Shown piece by piece: positions 20,050 through 33,176 of a DNA stretch of 64,000 nucleotides; positions within the stretch are counted from its first letter, which is position 1; each line of letters begins with the position of its first letter. The stretch is from positions 30,540,964-30,604,963 of the forward strand of contig NC_071355.1 in NCBI RefSeq assembly GCF_943734655.1. Direction: 5' to 3'. The stretch is from Sabethes cyaneus (taxonomy: Eukaryota > Arthropoda > Insecta > Diptera > Culicidae). A model generated the notes under the pieces. The model searched no databases. It had not been told where the DNA came from and saw only the letters and a program-made list of their open reading frames with translations. Both the position numbers and the translations under genes were made by a program.

Positions 20050-21580
20050 CTAGTTAGACTACCCCGATTTATACGATTATCACAGTCGAATCTCGCACAC
20101 GATTTCGCTCAAGGAAAATGAAGTGAAAAAGAAGGGCAAGAAGGAAAAAGAGGTCAAACTCATAAATTGATTCAACTAAAAGCCACTCTAATGTCAGATT
20201 AACAGTACAAATCAGTTATCGGTTCTTACGTTGGCATAAAAATAGTTTTTGTAGAAAAAATGAGTTATGTTGCAATAAATGATTATCACAGTAGTCTAAA
20301 TAGTGATAAAAGCGGCAAATATTCCTCCGTCACTATACAATGACAATGGACGCCACGCATTTGGCATAAAGTCATTTGGTATAATGCTGTTTGGCATAAA
20401 AATATTGGTATAATGATAAGGAACCATTTGATATATAGACATTTCAACAAGTACATTCAACCGAAAAAATTATGTAATTTTGTATCACGTTGCCTCTAAA
20501 TTAATTTGTTTGGTATAAAAAATCAATTTGGCAAATAAACCAATCAATACGTCTTGCATTCATCCGGGAAAAATCTGATCCCTTTAAATTTAGGTTTAAT
20601 TTGAATCAAGTTCCAAGTAACATTTTAAATTCAATTTTTAGTCTGATTTTATGTCTTATTTCGAATTAAGCATGTAGGGCGCTATATCTCTGCATATTAG
20701 CGTTGATAGGAGGAAATACTTATCAACTTAGGAACTATACTGGTTCGTTTCATTGTGCCTGATTTTTATTTTCAGGTATAATAAATTTAAGTTTGTCACG
20801 AGGTTTTTGAGCCATCGTAAATCTCGCACGTGCATAATATCTTTCGATATAAATTAAAAAATTATGGTTGATTATGTAGTACCATGCAGTATTTTTTATC
20901 TTAATTTTCCAGGTTAGTCTAATACAACCGGTGCTTACCTAGTAAGTATAGTTTCGTATGGTAATTTAGCATCGTTTGCTTTCGTGTCTCGCTTGTTGCA
21001 TTTTTCCGACAGAGGTTGTTTTTGAAGGTCATTTTGAATCCGTTTAAGCACACTTAGCAACGTTTGTCTCAGGACGAGTTTCTTTCATAGCAACAAATGT
21101 CTATTGATAAGTAATAACTGCTCGCGCACGACTTCGGACGGATCGAATAGGTTGATAGCATATTCAGTCTCATTACTTTTTCTTATATCGATATTTCGGA
21201 TTTCCATAGCAGTTTCGTGATGGCCACGTAACCAAAAACGTCCTCAAATCGTACGCGAGCTCGAATGACAGTGATCGCACCTGCCTCGGTGGATCCAAGT
21301 CCTTTCCACTAACAACAACTTCTTCCTGTGACACTTGTGGATGATGTTGTGGATTCCTCGGTCTCTAGTAGCAGCAAGTATCAGACTAACATTCCTTTCC
21401 CTCCCAAATTGACCTGCACGGGCGTGTCCAGCTTTGCTATTGATCATCACAAAAAATAAGATCACCAGAAAATGCACACTGATAATGATGTGCTACTCCC
21501 AAGCATCATTCTGATGGTTCTTTGTGCAATTTCAGCTGATCTAGATCAATCGCGGGCAACTCACGGGCGGTCAAACTATG
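20050..21580. other. AT-rich stretch, no gene recognised
   Basis: Contains a TTTGGCATAAAG/TTTGGTATAATG microrepeat around 20355-20530 and a short AATTTCAAGT-type array at 20580-20665. No convincing gene is present. Confidence 0.4.
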
Positions 21581-21589
21581 CTATGCTAT

Positions 21590-21970
21590 GCAATGATTTT
21601 ATGTCTAATTTCGAATAACATTTTAATGTCCACGCTCTTTTCGTTTGGCGGACGACTATCTGCTTTAATTACCATATTGATATTTACATTGTCTGCATAA
21701 AAAGTCGGACTGCCAGGTGGCAGGAGAGCTGAGAGTTCATTTGCAAAAGGAGATAAAAGCAGTGGTCCTAGATTGCTCCCCTGTGGTACATCAAAGATGT
21801 TGCAGAAAGAATCGGAAACCTCGGACCCGATTTTAATTATAGTAACAGACCGCAATGTTTGCCAAGCAGCCTCAAAAAGACCAATTTTGCATTGGTACGC
21901 CATTGTATTGCTACGCCTTCTCGTAGATAGGCGATTGTTCTCTGTAGTGAAACGGCCCTGGTTGTGAAAC
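21590..21970 (-). pseudogene. Reverse transcriptase fragment, Jockey type
   Basis: The minus strand reads FDVPQGSNLGPLLLSPFANELSALLPPGSPTFYADN. This is the PQGS to YADD portion of a non-LTR reverse transcriptase, with the last catalytic Asp changed to Asn. The N-terminal side resembles the upstream RT blocks only weakly. It is a short, dead fragment on the opposite strand from the LINE at 18650. Confidence 0.7.
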
Positions 21971-22825
21971 ACCCGTAGTTTTTAACGTTTTTATTATCCT
22001 AGTGCTGTCAAGTTACTACCAACGTCTAGTCTCACTGTAATATCACTTTTGAGCAAAGAACGGTCAAACTTCAACATATACAATGCTTTATAGGAAACGT
22101 GTTTGAAAAATTACCCAAAAAAGTTTTTTCGCATGTTTTGCAATTGATTATTTTGTGTACCAAATGGAATAAAAAAGGTCAGGTAAAGGCATATAATTTT
22201 AGTTTCGAACCTCTATTTCATCACACAGACAAATTTTTAGGTGAAATTGACTCAAAAATTATTATATAATTTTTTTTCAATATGGCCACTGCCCCAGTTA
22301 TGAAACAGTCGAGGTCCCCGGTTGTGAAACATCTAGAAAATCAATTATTTTATACTGCATTGATAATACATTACTTTAATTGGGGCATTATGAGTCTTTA
22401 TAACAGTAGGATTCATTTAGGTTTAGCAAAAACTCAATTTCTTGTAACACATGTAACAGGTCTGTGCATTTCAAATGCGCCAATATGAGTGCTTGCTTTT
22501 TACATGCATTCATTGCGATTCAGATTTAGACGATTAAACGAAGAAACTGATCAATGATTTAGTATTTTTAGTATTTTCCATGAATAAATGATTTTAATTT
22601 TTGATTTTTCTTCAATATTTCTATATTTTTTTCTTTTCTAACGATATCCCAAGTTGTTTCACAACCGGGGACGCTTTTTTTTAGACACAAAAAACCATGT
22701 ACTTCTTTTGGCAAATAGATAGGTATAGTTTAAACTTTCCAATGCTTCAAAAAATTTTTAAATTGGATGATCCGATCAAAAGCTATGGCCAAAACACAAA
22801 ACCTGTTTCAAAACTGGGGACATTT
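21950..22825. repeat. Repeat with GTCCCCGGTTGTGAAACA termini, possibly nested MITEs
   Basis: The motif CCCCGGTTGTGAAACA occurs at 22316-22331 and in reverse at about 22655-22670. A weaker outer pair lies at about 21951 ('ggccctggttgtgaaacac') and 22803 ('ctgtttcaaaactggggac'). The spacing suggests a 360-bp inner and an 870-bp outer inverted-repeat unit. Target duplications were not resolved. Confidence 0.5.
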
Positions 22826-22936
22826 AAAGTAATTTTATAAGTGACTAGCTGTAACCGCGTGCGTTACCACACGTCCAACTGTTAGCAATTAGGTACCTCG
22901 GAAGGCAAAGGTTTAAAGTCAAAACTCAAAAGTCAA

Positions 22937-23821
22937 TCTATATCAATAAAAATGGATTTCTGTCTGTCTGTCGGGATGTTCCTTATGGAATCGAAAATAC
23001 TAAACCAATCGGCGTGAAAATTTGCATGTAGAAGTTTTTGGGGCCAGGGAAGGCTCTTATGATGGTTAGAGACCCCTCCCCCCACTAAGAGGGGGGGGGG
23101 GACTCCCATACAAATGAAACACAAATTTCTGCATAACTCGAGAACTAATTAAGCAAATGGAACAAAATTTGGCATGTGGGTGTTTTTGGAGACAGACAAG
23201 AATTTTTTCTATGGTGAATTGAGACCCCTCCCCTCTTTAGAAGGGGGGCTCCCATACAAATGAAACACAAATTTCCTCATAACTCGAGAGCTAATCAAGC
23301 AAATGGAACCAAATTTGGCATGTGGGTGTTTTTGGAGGAAATAATTTTTTCTATGATGAATTAGTACCCCTTACCTTTTAGGAGGGGGGGCTCCTAGACA
23401 AATGAAATACAAATTTCCTCATAACTCCAGGACTAATCAAGCAAATGGAGCCAAATTTAGCGTGTGGGTGTTTTTTGAGGCAATTTTTTTCTATGATGAA
23501 TTGAGATCCCTCCTTCAATAGTGGGAAGGGCATCTATACAAATATCCTCATAACTAGAATTGGTGTTCAGCAAAATGGTGTTCGGTGAACTGGTTTGTAA
23601 TGATGGCGAATATTTAAATGCTATCCGCTTTATTTTATCAAGCTAAGCAATGGGGGCAGTCGTTTTCTACTTTACTGTGAGGACAATTTGTATATTAAAA
23701 CACCCATGAACTCCTCAGAAACTTGCAAAACACAATCGGATGACAAAGGTCATCCGAGATTCACGATTTATGTACAACACAGTTTAATTTGTGGGAATAC
23801 GAAGTTTGTCGGGTCAGCTAG
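22937..23821 (+). mobile_element. Helitron-like non-autonomous element, complete
   Basis: The 5' end is A|TCTATATCAATAAAAATGG and the 3' end is GGGTCAGCTAG|T. The interior matches 9259-11215: (CTGT)n, 'gtgaaaatttgcatgtag', about four ~145-bp monomers with paired C/G runs, then 'gtttgtaatgatggcgaata' and 'catccgagattcacgattta'. It is non-coding. At 885 bp it is the cleanest full-length copy for defining the family. Confidence 0.8.
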
Positions 23822-23824
23822 TAA

Positions 23825-26360
23825 TCAATAAAGTGAAGGAGCGTTTGGTGAGAAGCTTGGTAAACTGGATGAAACTGGAAAATTACGATATGAGACTAAA
23901 AATATATTGGGTGGTTCAATGGTAAGTGGAACTCCAAACCATACTTTCTCGGCTGGTACCCGAATGCTTTAGGCAATTAAACTATTACTACAACCCATGT
24001 ATTAGTTAATCCAATACTAGTAGCAGCGTCTCTGCCTCAAGGCTTACACTTCATTTTTTATCTTATTAACCATCACAAATCTCGTTAAAGCATTACTATC
24101 ATACGACATGAAATGAAACCATACATTACAGAATGTTCCATACTTGTTTTGTGCCTGATTACATTTTTTATAGCACCGAACCCTCTGTATCCCTTCATAA
24201 GTGATCACCATCTAGTACCAGTCGCATCACTCAGGGTTGTTCGGTGCTTTGTCCCATTGTAATCCAACGTAGCAATAGTCAGATTCCGCAAACGTATTTG
24301 AAATCAATACAGAATCCGCGCCCTTCGAGCGGTACGTACGAATGGGATCTTGCCAGCATCATCGTGACACCACAAAAGCATTCCAATGCGCTGCGTCGTA
24401 CAGAAAACCAATTTCGAAATATTACACAGAACACAACAAAAGGGTCAATAAATTTACCCGTGAAATCACCGCCGGCACTAGCCGGCAATTGAACCCCGCT
24501 CCTTGGCGCTTGGTGTTGGATAACGTTTATGTTCCGTCGATGGTTGAATGATATGAATTACGGCTCGTTGTGCTGCCCTTTGGTCATCTAGCAGCTAGTT
24601 TTATGGCCACACACGCCAAATGAGCCGTGGGCTGTTGTGACTGGGGCAGTAGTTATTAGCAGTCGATAATTGCTAGTCACCGTTCTTGCTTGTTTGCTTG
24701 CTTGTGGGGTGTCGCACACCGCGTTTCGCACATGCTGCAAGTGCGATAGCATGCAATTATACAATTATGCAATCAATATTCATAAACTGATTTATTTAGT
24801 AATATCGTTGCGAAAGGGCTCTGATCAGTGCCAGCCAGCGGCACGGCGGTCGCTACTTTTTCATTTGTCGCCGTCGTTATGTCTTCATCGACAGCCAGCT
24901 GTTCGCATTCGAACCGGTTGACTGAACCGAACGGGAGCTGCCAAGATCCCGATTCCGAAATCACAGTCTTTCGTTCAGCTTCAATGGTTTCCTATGTTAG
25001 CTGTCACCCGATCCGGAAGTTGGAGAATTTTTATGCACTTCAAAAATCATCCACCGTATGTGCTCGACTGGTTGTGATGTGAAACTGAGCATCAGAAGTA
25101 TAGAACGAACGTCCTTGACAAAATAAAGGAGTAGTGGCACTACTTTCCGAGACTTTCTGCGAGGGTGTAAAATGAAAGTCGGGGTCACCGTGTCGAGCTG
25201 CATGTGAATGGTAAAAAGCACAGTAACTGTGACACAGCAATCAATATATCAAACCCTGTGGCAGTAAGTGCGTCGTCGAGATGTCTGGCCTTCCTAAGCT
25301 TTCGGATGTTGTCGAACGTACCGTACGATGGAACGTGACAGGCTGGGAATTCGAACATGGGTGTTGCTTGAAATTTATGACAAAGATGTCGAAAAGGTAT
25401 AGTGCCAGCACTACTTCGATCGGTGCGGCGGGTGGTGGTAGGTGGACGAAAGTGCGGTACGGAGAAACTGGAAAACATTACTGATTATCGGCAGTTTTGT
25501 TTTGGTTCGTTCCTGTCGGATTGGATTTAACGATTACACCTACCTACCTGCCTACCTGCGCCGATGCTGGTGACGTGACGTGAGAAAAGCAAGGTTCGGA
25601 TTTTCTGATTAATTTTTAACGATTACTGTCTTCATTACTGGGATATAAATTAGGTGGAATCGATTTTATGGCGATTTGATTTGCGAATGAACTGGAAACT
25701 TAACAAGTTGTTTCACATTTGCTGGGATATTATTATTGCCTACACGAAAGTATATTATACATTGTATTCTACTACCAGCAACACATCTGATAGTATGCTA
25801 ACAAAACCAACCATGTTATTGTCCTTTTTTCGCTTTCATCTTCACACCGTTTACTTTCTTCGTTGCTATTCACTGCCCAGGCTGGGACCGCTGGGGCACG
25901 TTTAATTTATTTATCCGCTATTTTTGCGGTAGATAAATATGGTCTTATTCAATCCAAATTTATTTTATTCTCCCAAATAACATCATTCCCCGTATACGGA
26001 TCACACATCCTATGCGACGATATTATTTTTGTATAACTGCTCTTTGTTTCTACCGCCGAGAAGATAGACTGTTATCTACTCGATTAGTGCGATTAGGTAT
26101 TGGACTATCTAATATAACGGGCGGCAATAGTTTTGTGAGTAAAACATTCGGATGCCAACCGAAAGAGTGTGAGTGCAATCCCCACATACCATTGCACAGC
26201 CCGATTTGTTTTTGGTCTATATTGAAAATTTATCATTCTTCGCATCAGACACATCACACACGTGCTTGTGATATTGGGTTTACCTTTCCACATATCAGTG
26301 CTGTCCTCAATTATAGCCATCTCTGGCACAGCTAACCAATGAATGTCATTTCAGTCATGT
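23825..26360. other. Mostly unique DNA with a balanced-GC island at 24240-25600
   Basis: Several overlapping short frames occur in 24244-25480, none recognisable. Composition is less AT-rich than the surroundings and no repeat seen elsewhere in the window occurs here, so it may hold regulatory DNA or non-coding exons. No gene is called. Confidence 0.35.
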
Positions 26361-26364
26361 CCGA

Positions 26365-26535
26365 GTCATTTTTGCACTGCCAATAGGCTTCATCGGGATA
26401 AAAACGAACTCAGCATGAAGGAAGAGTGACGACGGTCCTGAGACTAAACCGGTACTAAAGTCACTTTGACATCGAATGGCCTGATTCTGCTAAGATTCGA
26501 ACCCGCGACCATTCGCTTGTCGAAGCTGACTCGGA
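26365..26535 (-). mobile_element. tRNA-derived SINE fragment
   Basis: The minus strand contains 'agcttcgacaagcgaatggtc' followed closely by GCGGGTTCGAATCTTAGC, with a strong B box (GGTTCGAATC). The downstream body reads 'gccattcgatgtcaaag'. The 5' tRNA-like part is short, so this is a truncated copy. The family differs from the TTTGC-tailed SINE at 49964. Confidence 0.55.
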
Positions 26536-26539
26536 ATTT

Positions 26540-26875
26540 CAAGTTTGATTCTGCGCCTAATCTAAGCTTTATTTTAAATTTAATTTCTATTCTAATACCA
26601 ATACTAATTTCAACACTGTTTTCATTCCAATTTTATGACTAATTTAAAGTTCAGTTCCAAATACAATTTAAAGAGCAATTTGAATACAATTTATACCCAA
26701 TTACAAGTCCACTTTCAGTTCTTACTTTTAGTTCAATTTCAAATCTAATTTCATGTCCATTGACAAGTCTCATTTGAACTTCGACTTCCTGTACTACTTT
26801 AAGTCCAATTTAAAATACTTTCAAGTACAAATTCAATTCTAAGTTCAATGCAAAACCCATTTATATTCATTTTAA
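26540..26875 (+). repeat. Degenerate AATTTCAAGTCC array
   Basis: About 330 bases of imperfect 'caatttcaagtc', 'taatttcatgtcc' units. It ends right at the TA target of the large nested element. Confidence 0.7.
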
Positions 26876-28506
26876 ATACAGTAATGTTCCGATTTTGTCT
26901 ACCTCCGATTTTAACAGCTTTTTATCCTGATTTTGTCAGCCTATAAATTTTGTTTATCTTTTGTGCTTTTAAACATGATTTATAAAACTTTCCAGCCTGC
27001 TTGAAACTATTCTGATTCTCTGGGGAGAGTTTTTGAATAAAATGATGCCTTCTTGCGAGTAATTCGGGGTCAAAATTACGATATTTTTATAGTAAAAGTT
27101 CTATAGTTCCTAAACAACCAAAGATAAAGGTATTCCATATTCAGCAATGTTGTGTACTTTTGCTATATGTACAACTTTGTAACACAGGAAAAAGTCATAC
27201 AACAACTACAAAAACAGCTAAACTAGAAAAACTGATTTTAACGATGTTTCATTTATGAGAAACTAGCTGACCCGATAAACTTCGTATTGCCACAAATTAA
27301 ACTATGTTGTACATAAATCGTGAATCTCGGATGACCTTTGTCAGAATCTCGAGTTTTGCAAGTTTATGACGAGTTAATGGGTGTTTTAATATACAAATTT
27401 TCCTCACAGTAAAGTAGAAAACAACTCCCCCACACGCGTACCAGAAATAACAATATTATTTTACTAGAATGAACCTAAAATGTTTTTTCACAGGGTTTTA
27501 GTATATAATAAACCTTTTCAGAAAAACATAATCCCAAAATATTCTGTCGGTGAAAAGTTGAAAAAATCATGTTTAAAGGTTTTTCCATGAAATAAGCAAA
27601 ACTCGTACATTGTTCGGACGACCAAATAGTTTAAATTTACCTCCAGTGTCTCTCAGCCTCTGAATTCGTGAAAATGGTATAAGAAAGATTTGTCGATAAA
27701 AAAATTACCTATAATTTTTCCAAACATGATGTTGTTCTATCTCCAATATACACGTCACCAGGGAAGAGAGACCTCTAGCGCATGTAACATGGAATCTAAT
27801 TTTTAAACCTTCATCTTTTCCTTACATCGAAAAAAGCACAAATCTAACTTTTGATGAATTTCTTCCTGAAGTTCTATACAAATGCTTACAAGACTTCTTT
27901 ACCTTTAGTTTTTCGTAATTTTTTTAATATAAAAATCTTCGATGAAAAACATATTTTGCGTAGGTATGGGAATATTGTGATTTAAAATCTTATAGATTTC
28001 TATGCACATGCAATTTCAATACAATTCGCCGGTAACTTCACGTATCAAAACTGCTGCAATCTTTTGCAGAATGTTTCAAAATTGTTTCAAATTTGAGAAT
28101 TTAGTCATTAGGGTGAACCTTTTGGTATTAGGGCGTTTCGAAAAGCCGTCACGTGTTTTTTGTTAGAGACGTTTTAACCACTCGCGTTAATTCGCGAAGT
28201 CACGTATGTTATTTAAACAAAAACAGTTTTTTAGTTTCCAGGTCGATTTTGATGATTTTCATGGCTGCCAACAGCAACAGTCCCATTAACAACTCATTTA
28301 TTTTGTTATTTTCATGTTGAAATATTTAGTGGCCATATGGAATTTGTTATTTTCCCCTAAATGGTCAGAACGTTCTGCAAAACAAATCATGGATTTTAGA
28401 TTGATTTTTGATGGTGAATATTTAGCCATTTTTCAATTACAAATGAAACAGAATCCGTAGATGTAACGTAATCCTTCAGAAAACTAGAACTTGAAATTAT
28501 GAGTGA

Positions 28507-30756
28507 CTAGCTGACCCGACAAACTTCGTATTGCCACAAATTAACCTGTGTTGTACATAAATCATGAATCTCGGATGATCTTTGTCACTATCTCGAGTTT
28601 TGCAAGCCCCCCAGTGGGCGGCGCTTCCGACGGCGGGTCACCGGCAACACTCGCGACCGGCTCGTCCTGAATGATCTAGTGATACTATTGATAGTTTTTG
28701 TGGTCTTGTATAGACTAATGTTTTATGGAAGAGTCTCGAATTTCTCGAGTTCGATTAGTTTTTGAGTTTCGCAAAAATTTCTGTTTTATTTGTATGAGAG
28801 TCCATATCCCCCTACCACAGGGGTGAGAGGTCTCTAACTATCATAAAATAAATTCAAGACTCAAAAATCTCCTACATGCTAAATTTGGTTCCATTTGCTT
28901 GATTAGTACTCAAATTATAAGGAAATTTGTATTTCATTTGTATGGGAGCCCATCCTCTTAAAAGGGAAAGGGGTCGTAATACACCACAGAAAAAAAATTC
29001 TGCCATCTAAAACTCTCACATGCCAAATTTGGTTCCATTTGCTTGATTAGTTCTAAAGTTATGAGCAAATTTGTATTTCGTTTGAATGGGAGCCCCCCCC
29101 CTCCTAAAAAGGTAAGAAGTCCTAATTCATAATGGGAAAAATGGTTGCCTCCAAAAACACCCACATGCCAAATATGGTTCCATTTGCTTGATTAGTTCTC
29201 GAATTATGAGGAAATTTGTATTTCATTTGTGTAGAAGCCCCCCCTCTTGAAGTGTGGAAGGATCCTAATTCACCGTAGAAAATATTTTTGCCTCCAAAAA
29301 CCTCCACATGCCGAATTTGGTTCTATTTGCTTGATTAGTTCTCGAGTTATGGGGAAATTTGTATTTCATTTGTATTGGAGCCCCCCCTCCTAATGTGGGA
29401 AGAGGTCCTAATTCATCACAGAAAAAATTCTTGCCTCCAAAAACACCTACACGCCAAATTTGGTTCCATTTGCTGGATTAGTTCTCGAGTTATGAGGAAA
29501 TTTGTATTTCGTTTGTATAGGACCCCCCCCCCTCCTAAAGTGGGGAGGGGTCCCAATTCATCATTGAAAAAAAAATTGTCTCCAAAAACACACATATGCC
29601 AAATTTGGTTCAATTCGCTTGATTAGTTCTCGAGTTATGAGGAAATTTGCATTTCATTTGTACAGGAGCCCCTCCTCTTAAAGTGGGGAGGGGTCCTAAT
29701 TCACCATAGAAAATTTTCTTGCTCTCGAAAACCTTCACATGCCAAATTTGGTTGCATTTGCTGGATTAGTTCTCGAGTTATGAGGAAATTTGTATGGAAG
29801 TCCCCCCTCTTAAAGGGGAGAGGAGTTATAATTCCTCTTATAAAGAGGGAAGGGGTTTCAATTCACCATAGAATAAATTCTTGTCACCAAAAAAAACACC
29901 CACATGCCAAATGTTGTTCTATTTGCTTGATTAGTTCTCGAGTTAGGAGGATATTTGTATTTCATTTGTACAGGAGCCCCCCCTCTTAGAGTGGGGAGGG
30001 GTCCTAATTCACCGTAGAAAATTTTCCTGCCCTCGAAAACCTTCACATGCCAAATTTGGTTCCATCTGCTTGATTAGTTCTCGAGTTATGAGGAAATTTG
30101 TATGGAAGCCCCCCCTCTTAAAGAGGAGAGGAGTTACAATTCCCCTTATAAAGAGGGAGGGGTCTCAATTTACCATAGAATAAATTCTTGTCACCGAAAA
30201 CACCCACATGCCAAATTTGGTTCTATTTGCTGGATTAGCTCTCGAGTTATAAGGAAATTTGTATTTCGTTTGTATAGGAGCCCCTCCCCCCCCACTTAAA
30301 GTGGGGAGGGGTCCCAATTCATCATAGAAAAAAAATTTGTCTCCAAAAACACACACATGCCAAATTTGGTTCCATTTGCTTGATTAGTTCTCGAGTTATG
30401 AGGAAATTTGTGTGGAAACCCCCCCTCTTAAAGGGGAGAGGAGTTATAATTCCCCTTATAAAGAGGGGAGGGGTCTCAAATTACCCTAGAATAAATTCTT
30501 GTCACCGAAAACACCCACATGCCAAATTTGGTTCTATTTGCTTGATTAGTTCTCGAGTTATGCAGAAATTTGTGTTTCATTTGTATGGGAGCCCCCACTC
30601 TTAGTGGGGGGAGGGGTCTCTAACCATCACTAAAACCTTTCCTGGCCCCAAAAACCTCTACATGCAAATTTTCACGCCGATTGGTTCAGTAGTTTTTGAT
30701 TCTATAAGGAACACAGGACAGACAGACAGACAGAAATCCTTCTTTATAGGTATAGA
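28507..30756 (-). mobile_element. Helitron-like element with about 12 tandem monomers
   Basis: The reverse strand starts A|TCTATACCTATAAAGAAGG and ends GGGTCAGCTAG|T. The interior has about twelve ~145-155-bp monomers ('ccaaatttggttccatttgc', 'gattagttctcgagttatg', then a C run and a G run), against about four in the other copies. It is non-coding. It lies within the interior of the long-armed element. Confidence 0.8.
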
Positions 30757-31722
30757 TTTTATGCAGAATGATTACAAGGTGAATGATCCTACTTGATAAC
30801 TTCATATGGGATTTCGAGTAGCTATGAAACCATTAAACGATATGTTAAAACTGTGAAGAAAATCAAAAAATTAAAATTTTTATTCATGGGCAATGAAATT
30901 TCTGACGAAATCCGTAAGAAAGTGGTTACGTGTTTGTAATGGCAAAAACGTAAATATAGCGCTCTCTCGCTTTCTTACACAAAAATCCTCAATCAGCAAA
31001 TTATATGACTATACTATTAGACCCAAGGATGAAATTTTGTCTTTTTTGTCACGAGAGAGGGCTTAAACATGCTTTTGATTAGCATTTCGTTGTTAGATTA
31101 ACAAACCAGCCTCCATGTTCGACTCTTACCTGAGAGGAATTGTTTGAGTAGGATCATTTGATAGTAAGATCATTGCCGGTCAGATAGACAATCAGATAGA
31201 ATATTTAATTTAATATTAATTAAAATTCAATCTCTTGCAGTATGAGATTCAAATCTTTTGAGATTCATGTTTGCTGAATGTTGATTTGCTGTAGTTTGAA
31301 CTTTCAGGAAAAAAATATCGATTAAAATAAATAACTCTGCCAATACAACGACTTGACGTAATATTTGTAACTTTGTCTCAATTTAGTGCATTTATTATTT
31401 ATATTTTTTAGAAAGCTTTTGAAAACTTATTAATTTGCTACATTGTACCAAAACTTTCAAAGTTATAAGTTTTTACAAAAAAAAAGGTGACGATTTTTGA
31501 ATCACCCTAAACGAAGAAATTTTAAATTTTTTTTAGTTTCAATAGGGTAAATATTGTTCAAAATAGCGAAAAAACTACAAACCGACAAGTTTATTGAGCA
31601 TGCTTTAGAACATCTCGTAGAAAATGTTTAATTTGTGCTTTTTTGGAGCACTGGAAGGAATGAAGGAATAGATGAAGGTTAAGAAACTGGTTTCCATATT
31701 ATATGCGCTGGAGGTCTCGCTT

Positions 31723-33176
31723 TTGATATCAGCCGCTGGATCGAAGTAAGCAGTGCGTGTGATCGGCAGCAAAAATTTTCGCTGTCAATTTTTTCGTGTG
31801 TTTTCCGGAAAAATGGTTCAATAAATACCGAATAACTATTGAAGCTAGCAGTTTTCGAAATAAATGCAAGATGCCCAAGTCATCAAGTCCTTTAATACGA
31901 TAGTGAATGTTCGATGTAAATCTTACGCTGGAGCGGTGAGAACTCGTTGTTCAATTAGTTTTGGACATAACCATGAAAAAAGTGACCTAGTGATCTTGAA
32001 TATGGAAAATCAAACCCTACCGGTGGTGCTCCTAGTGGAGTCAATCACCACCAGCGATTCCCGTTCGACAATCTGGAGTCAAAAGATTTTCTCTGCTATA
32101 AACTGCGGATTCTTCCAGCCTGCTGAACGGGTTGTCAAATGAGAGAGAATTACACTTGTTTCTTAAATCAATCTCGGTGTACGGAAATATCTACAGTCGT
32201 ATACGACACGGTGGTTCTTGCAGATCATCGTTTTCAATCAAGGAACATTCAAGGTTAAGCAATCATCATATCACCTAGTTTCACTATCTTGGATTGCAGC
32301 AAATTCACAGATGTGCTGATGAAATTAACGAGAGAACACATTGGAAGTGCCGGTGAGATCGTTTTGAATTAAATTATTCATCATGAGTATGATATTCTGC
32401 ATGCTAAATGTAGCATCTTGAATTTTATAATTAAAAATCGAACTTATTTCTATTTTAAATTTTTCTTAACTTGATTATTTCACATTTTAACTTTGCCTAA
32501 TTTAGTTTTGTATCAATTTTGAATAATTATATTCAATTGTTACATACGCGTATCAGAAATAATTCATATGCCTTGTTTATCAATCAAGCTTTACAATGAA
32601 TGCATTCTCATCATTTGTTCTTTTATGTTAGTTTATTAAGCAAATATTTTACTTCTTTTATGTTTTTATCAAACACATCTTTGGTAGATCGTACTATTTA
32701 CTACGTAAATCTTTGGTAGTTTCATCTATTTGCAGAGAGCGAAATAAGGCGCTATAACCTTGGCCTATTGCAGCCGGACTTTTGGCCTAAATGCCATAAG
32801 TTCATCCTCGAGGGTCCGGAGTATTATTTAATCTTTACTAGCTAAATACTCCCAACGAAAAAACCCTAATAATTTATCAGAAACGGTTGGTACGAGACGT
32901 CCCCGTTTCTTCTTTCCCTGCTGATTCAGAAATGTATGTATGTATGAATAACTTATTCACACAAGATACATTTCACAGAATCGTCTTTGCGGCAATACTT
33001 CACAGTTGACCTGGCCGATTTAACATTTGCGATGTATCTCGGATGTCTTCCAAATGTTAATACAGACAAGAAAATAATTTGAAATATTTCTATCATTAGA
33101 AATAATAAAAATTATTTCCAGGAATCCTTTATTGTGGCTGTGATGGTATTAATAAGAATAAGAATAAGAATAAGAA
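31723..33176 (+). mobile_element. Retroelement insertion with (AAGAAT)n tail and 23-bp target duplication
   Basis: The 23-bp sequence ending '...tgcgctggaggtctcgctt' is duplicated exactly at 31700-31722 and 33177-33199. The inserted DNA ends in 'aataagaataagaataagaa', as in target-primed non-LTR insertions. About 430 bp before the tail it shares a segment ('gcgctataaccttggcctat', 'gagggtccggagtat') with the insertion at 48501-49351. No RT frame is visible; the open frame at 31864-32142 is unrecognised. It may be a 5'-truncated LINE 3' region or a SINE-like derivative. Confidence 0.75.

Noticed and set aside
22842..22880. A further Helitron end (ACTAGCTG...) in reverse orientation
   Set aside because: Only CTAGCTG is shared; the following bases do not match the conserved 3' region.
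24240..24560. Protein gene in overlapping frames of the 24.2-kb island
   Set aside because: Three frames on two strands are open with no domain; no evidence favours any of them.
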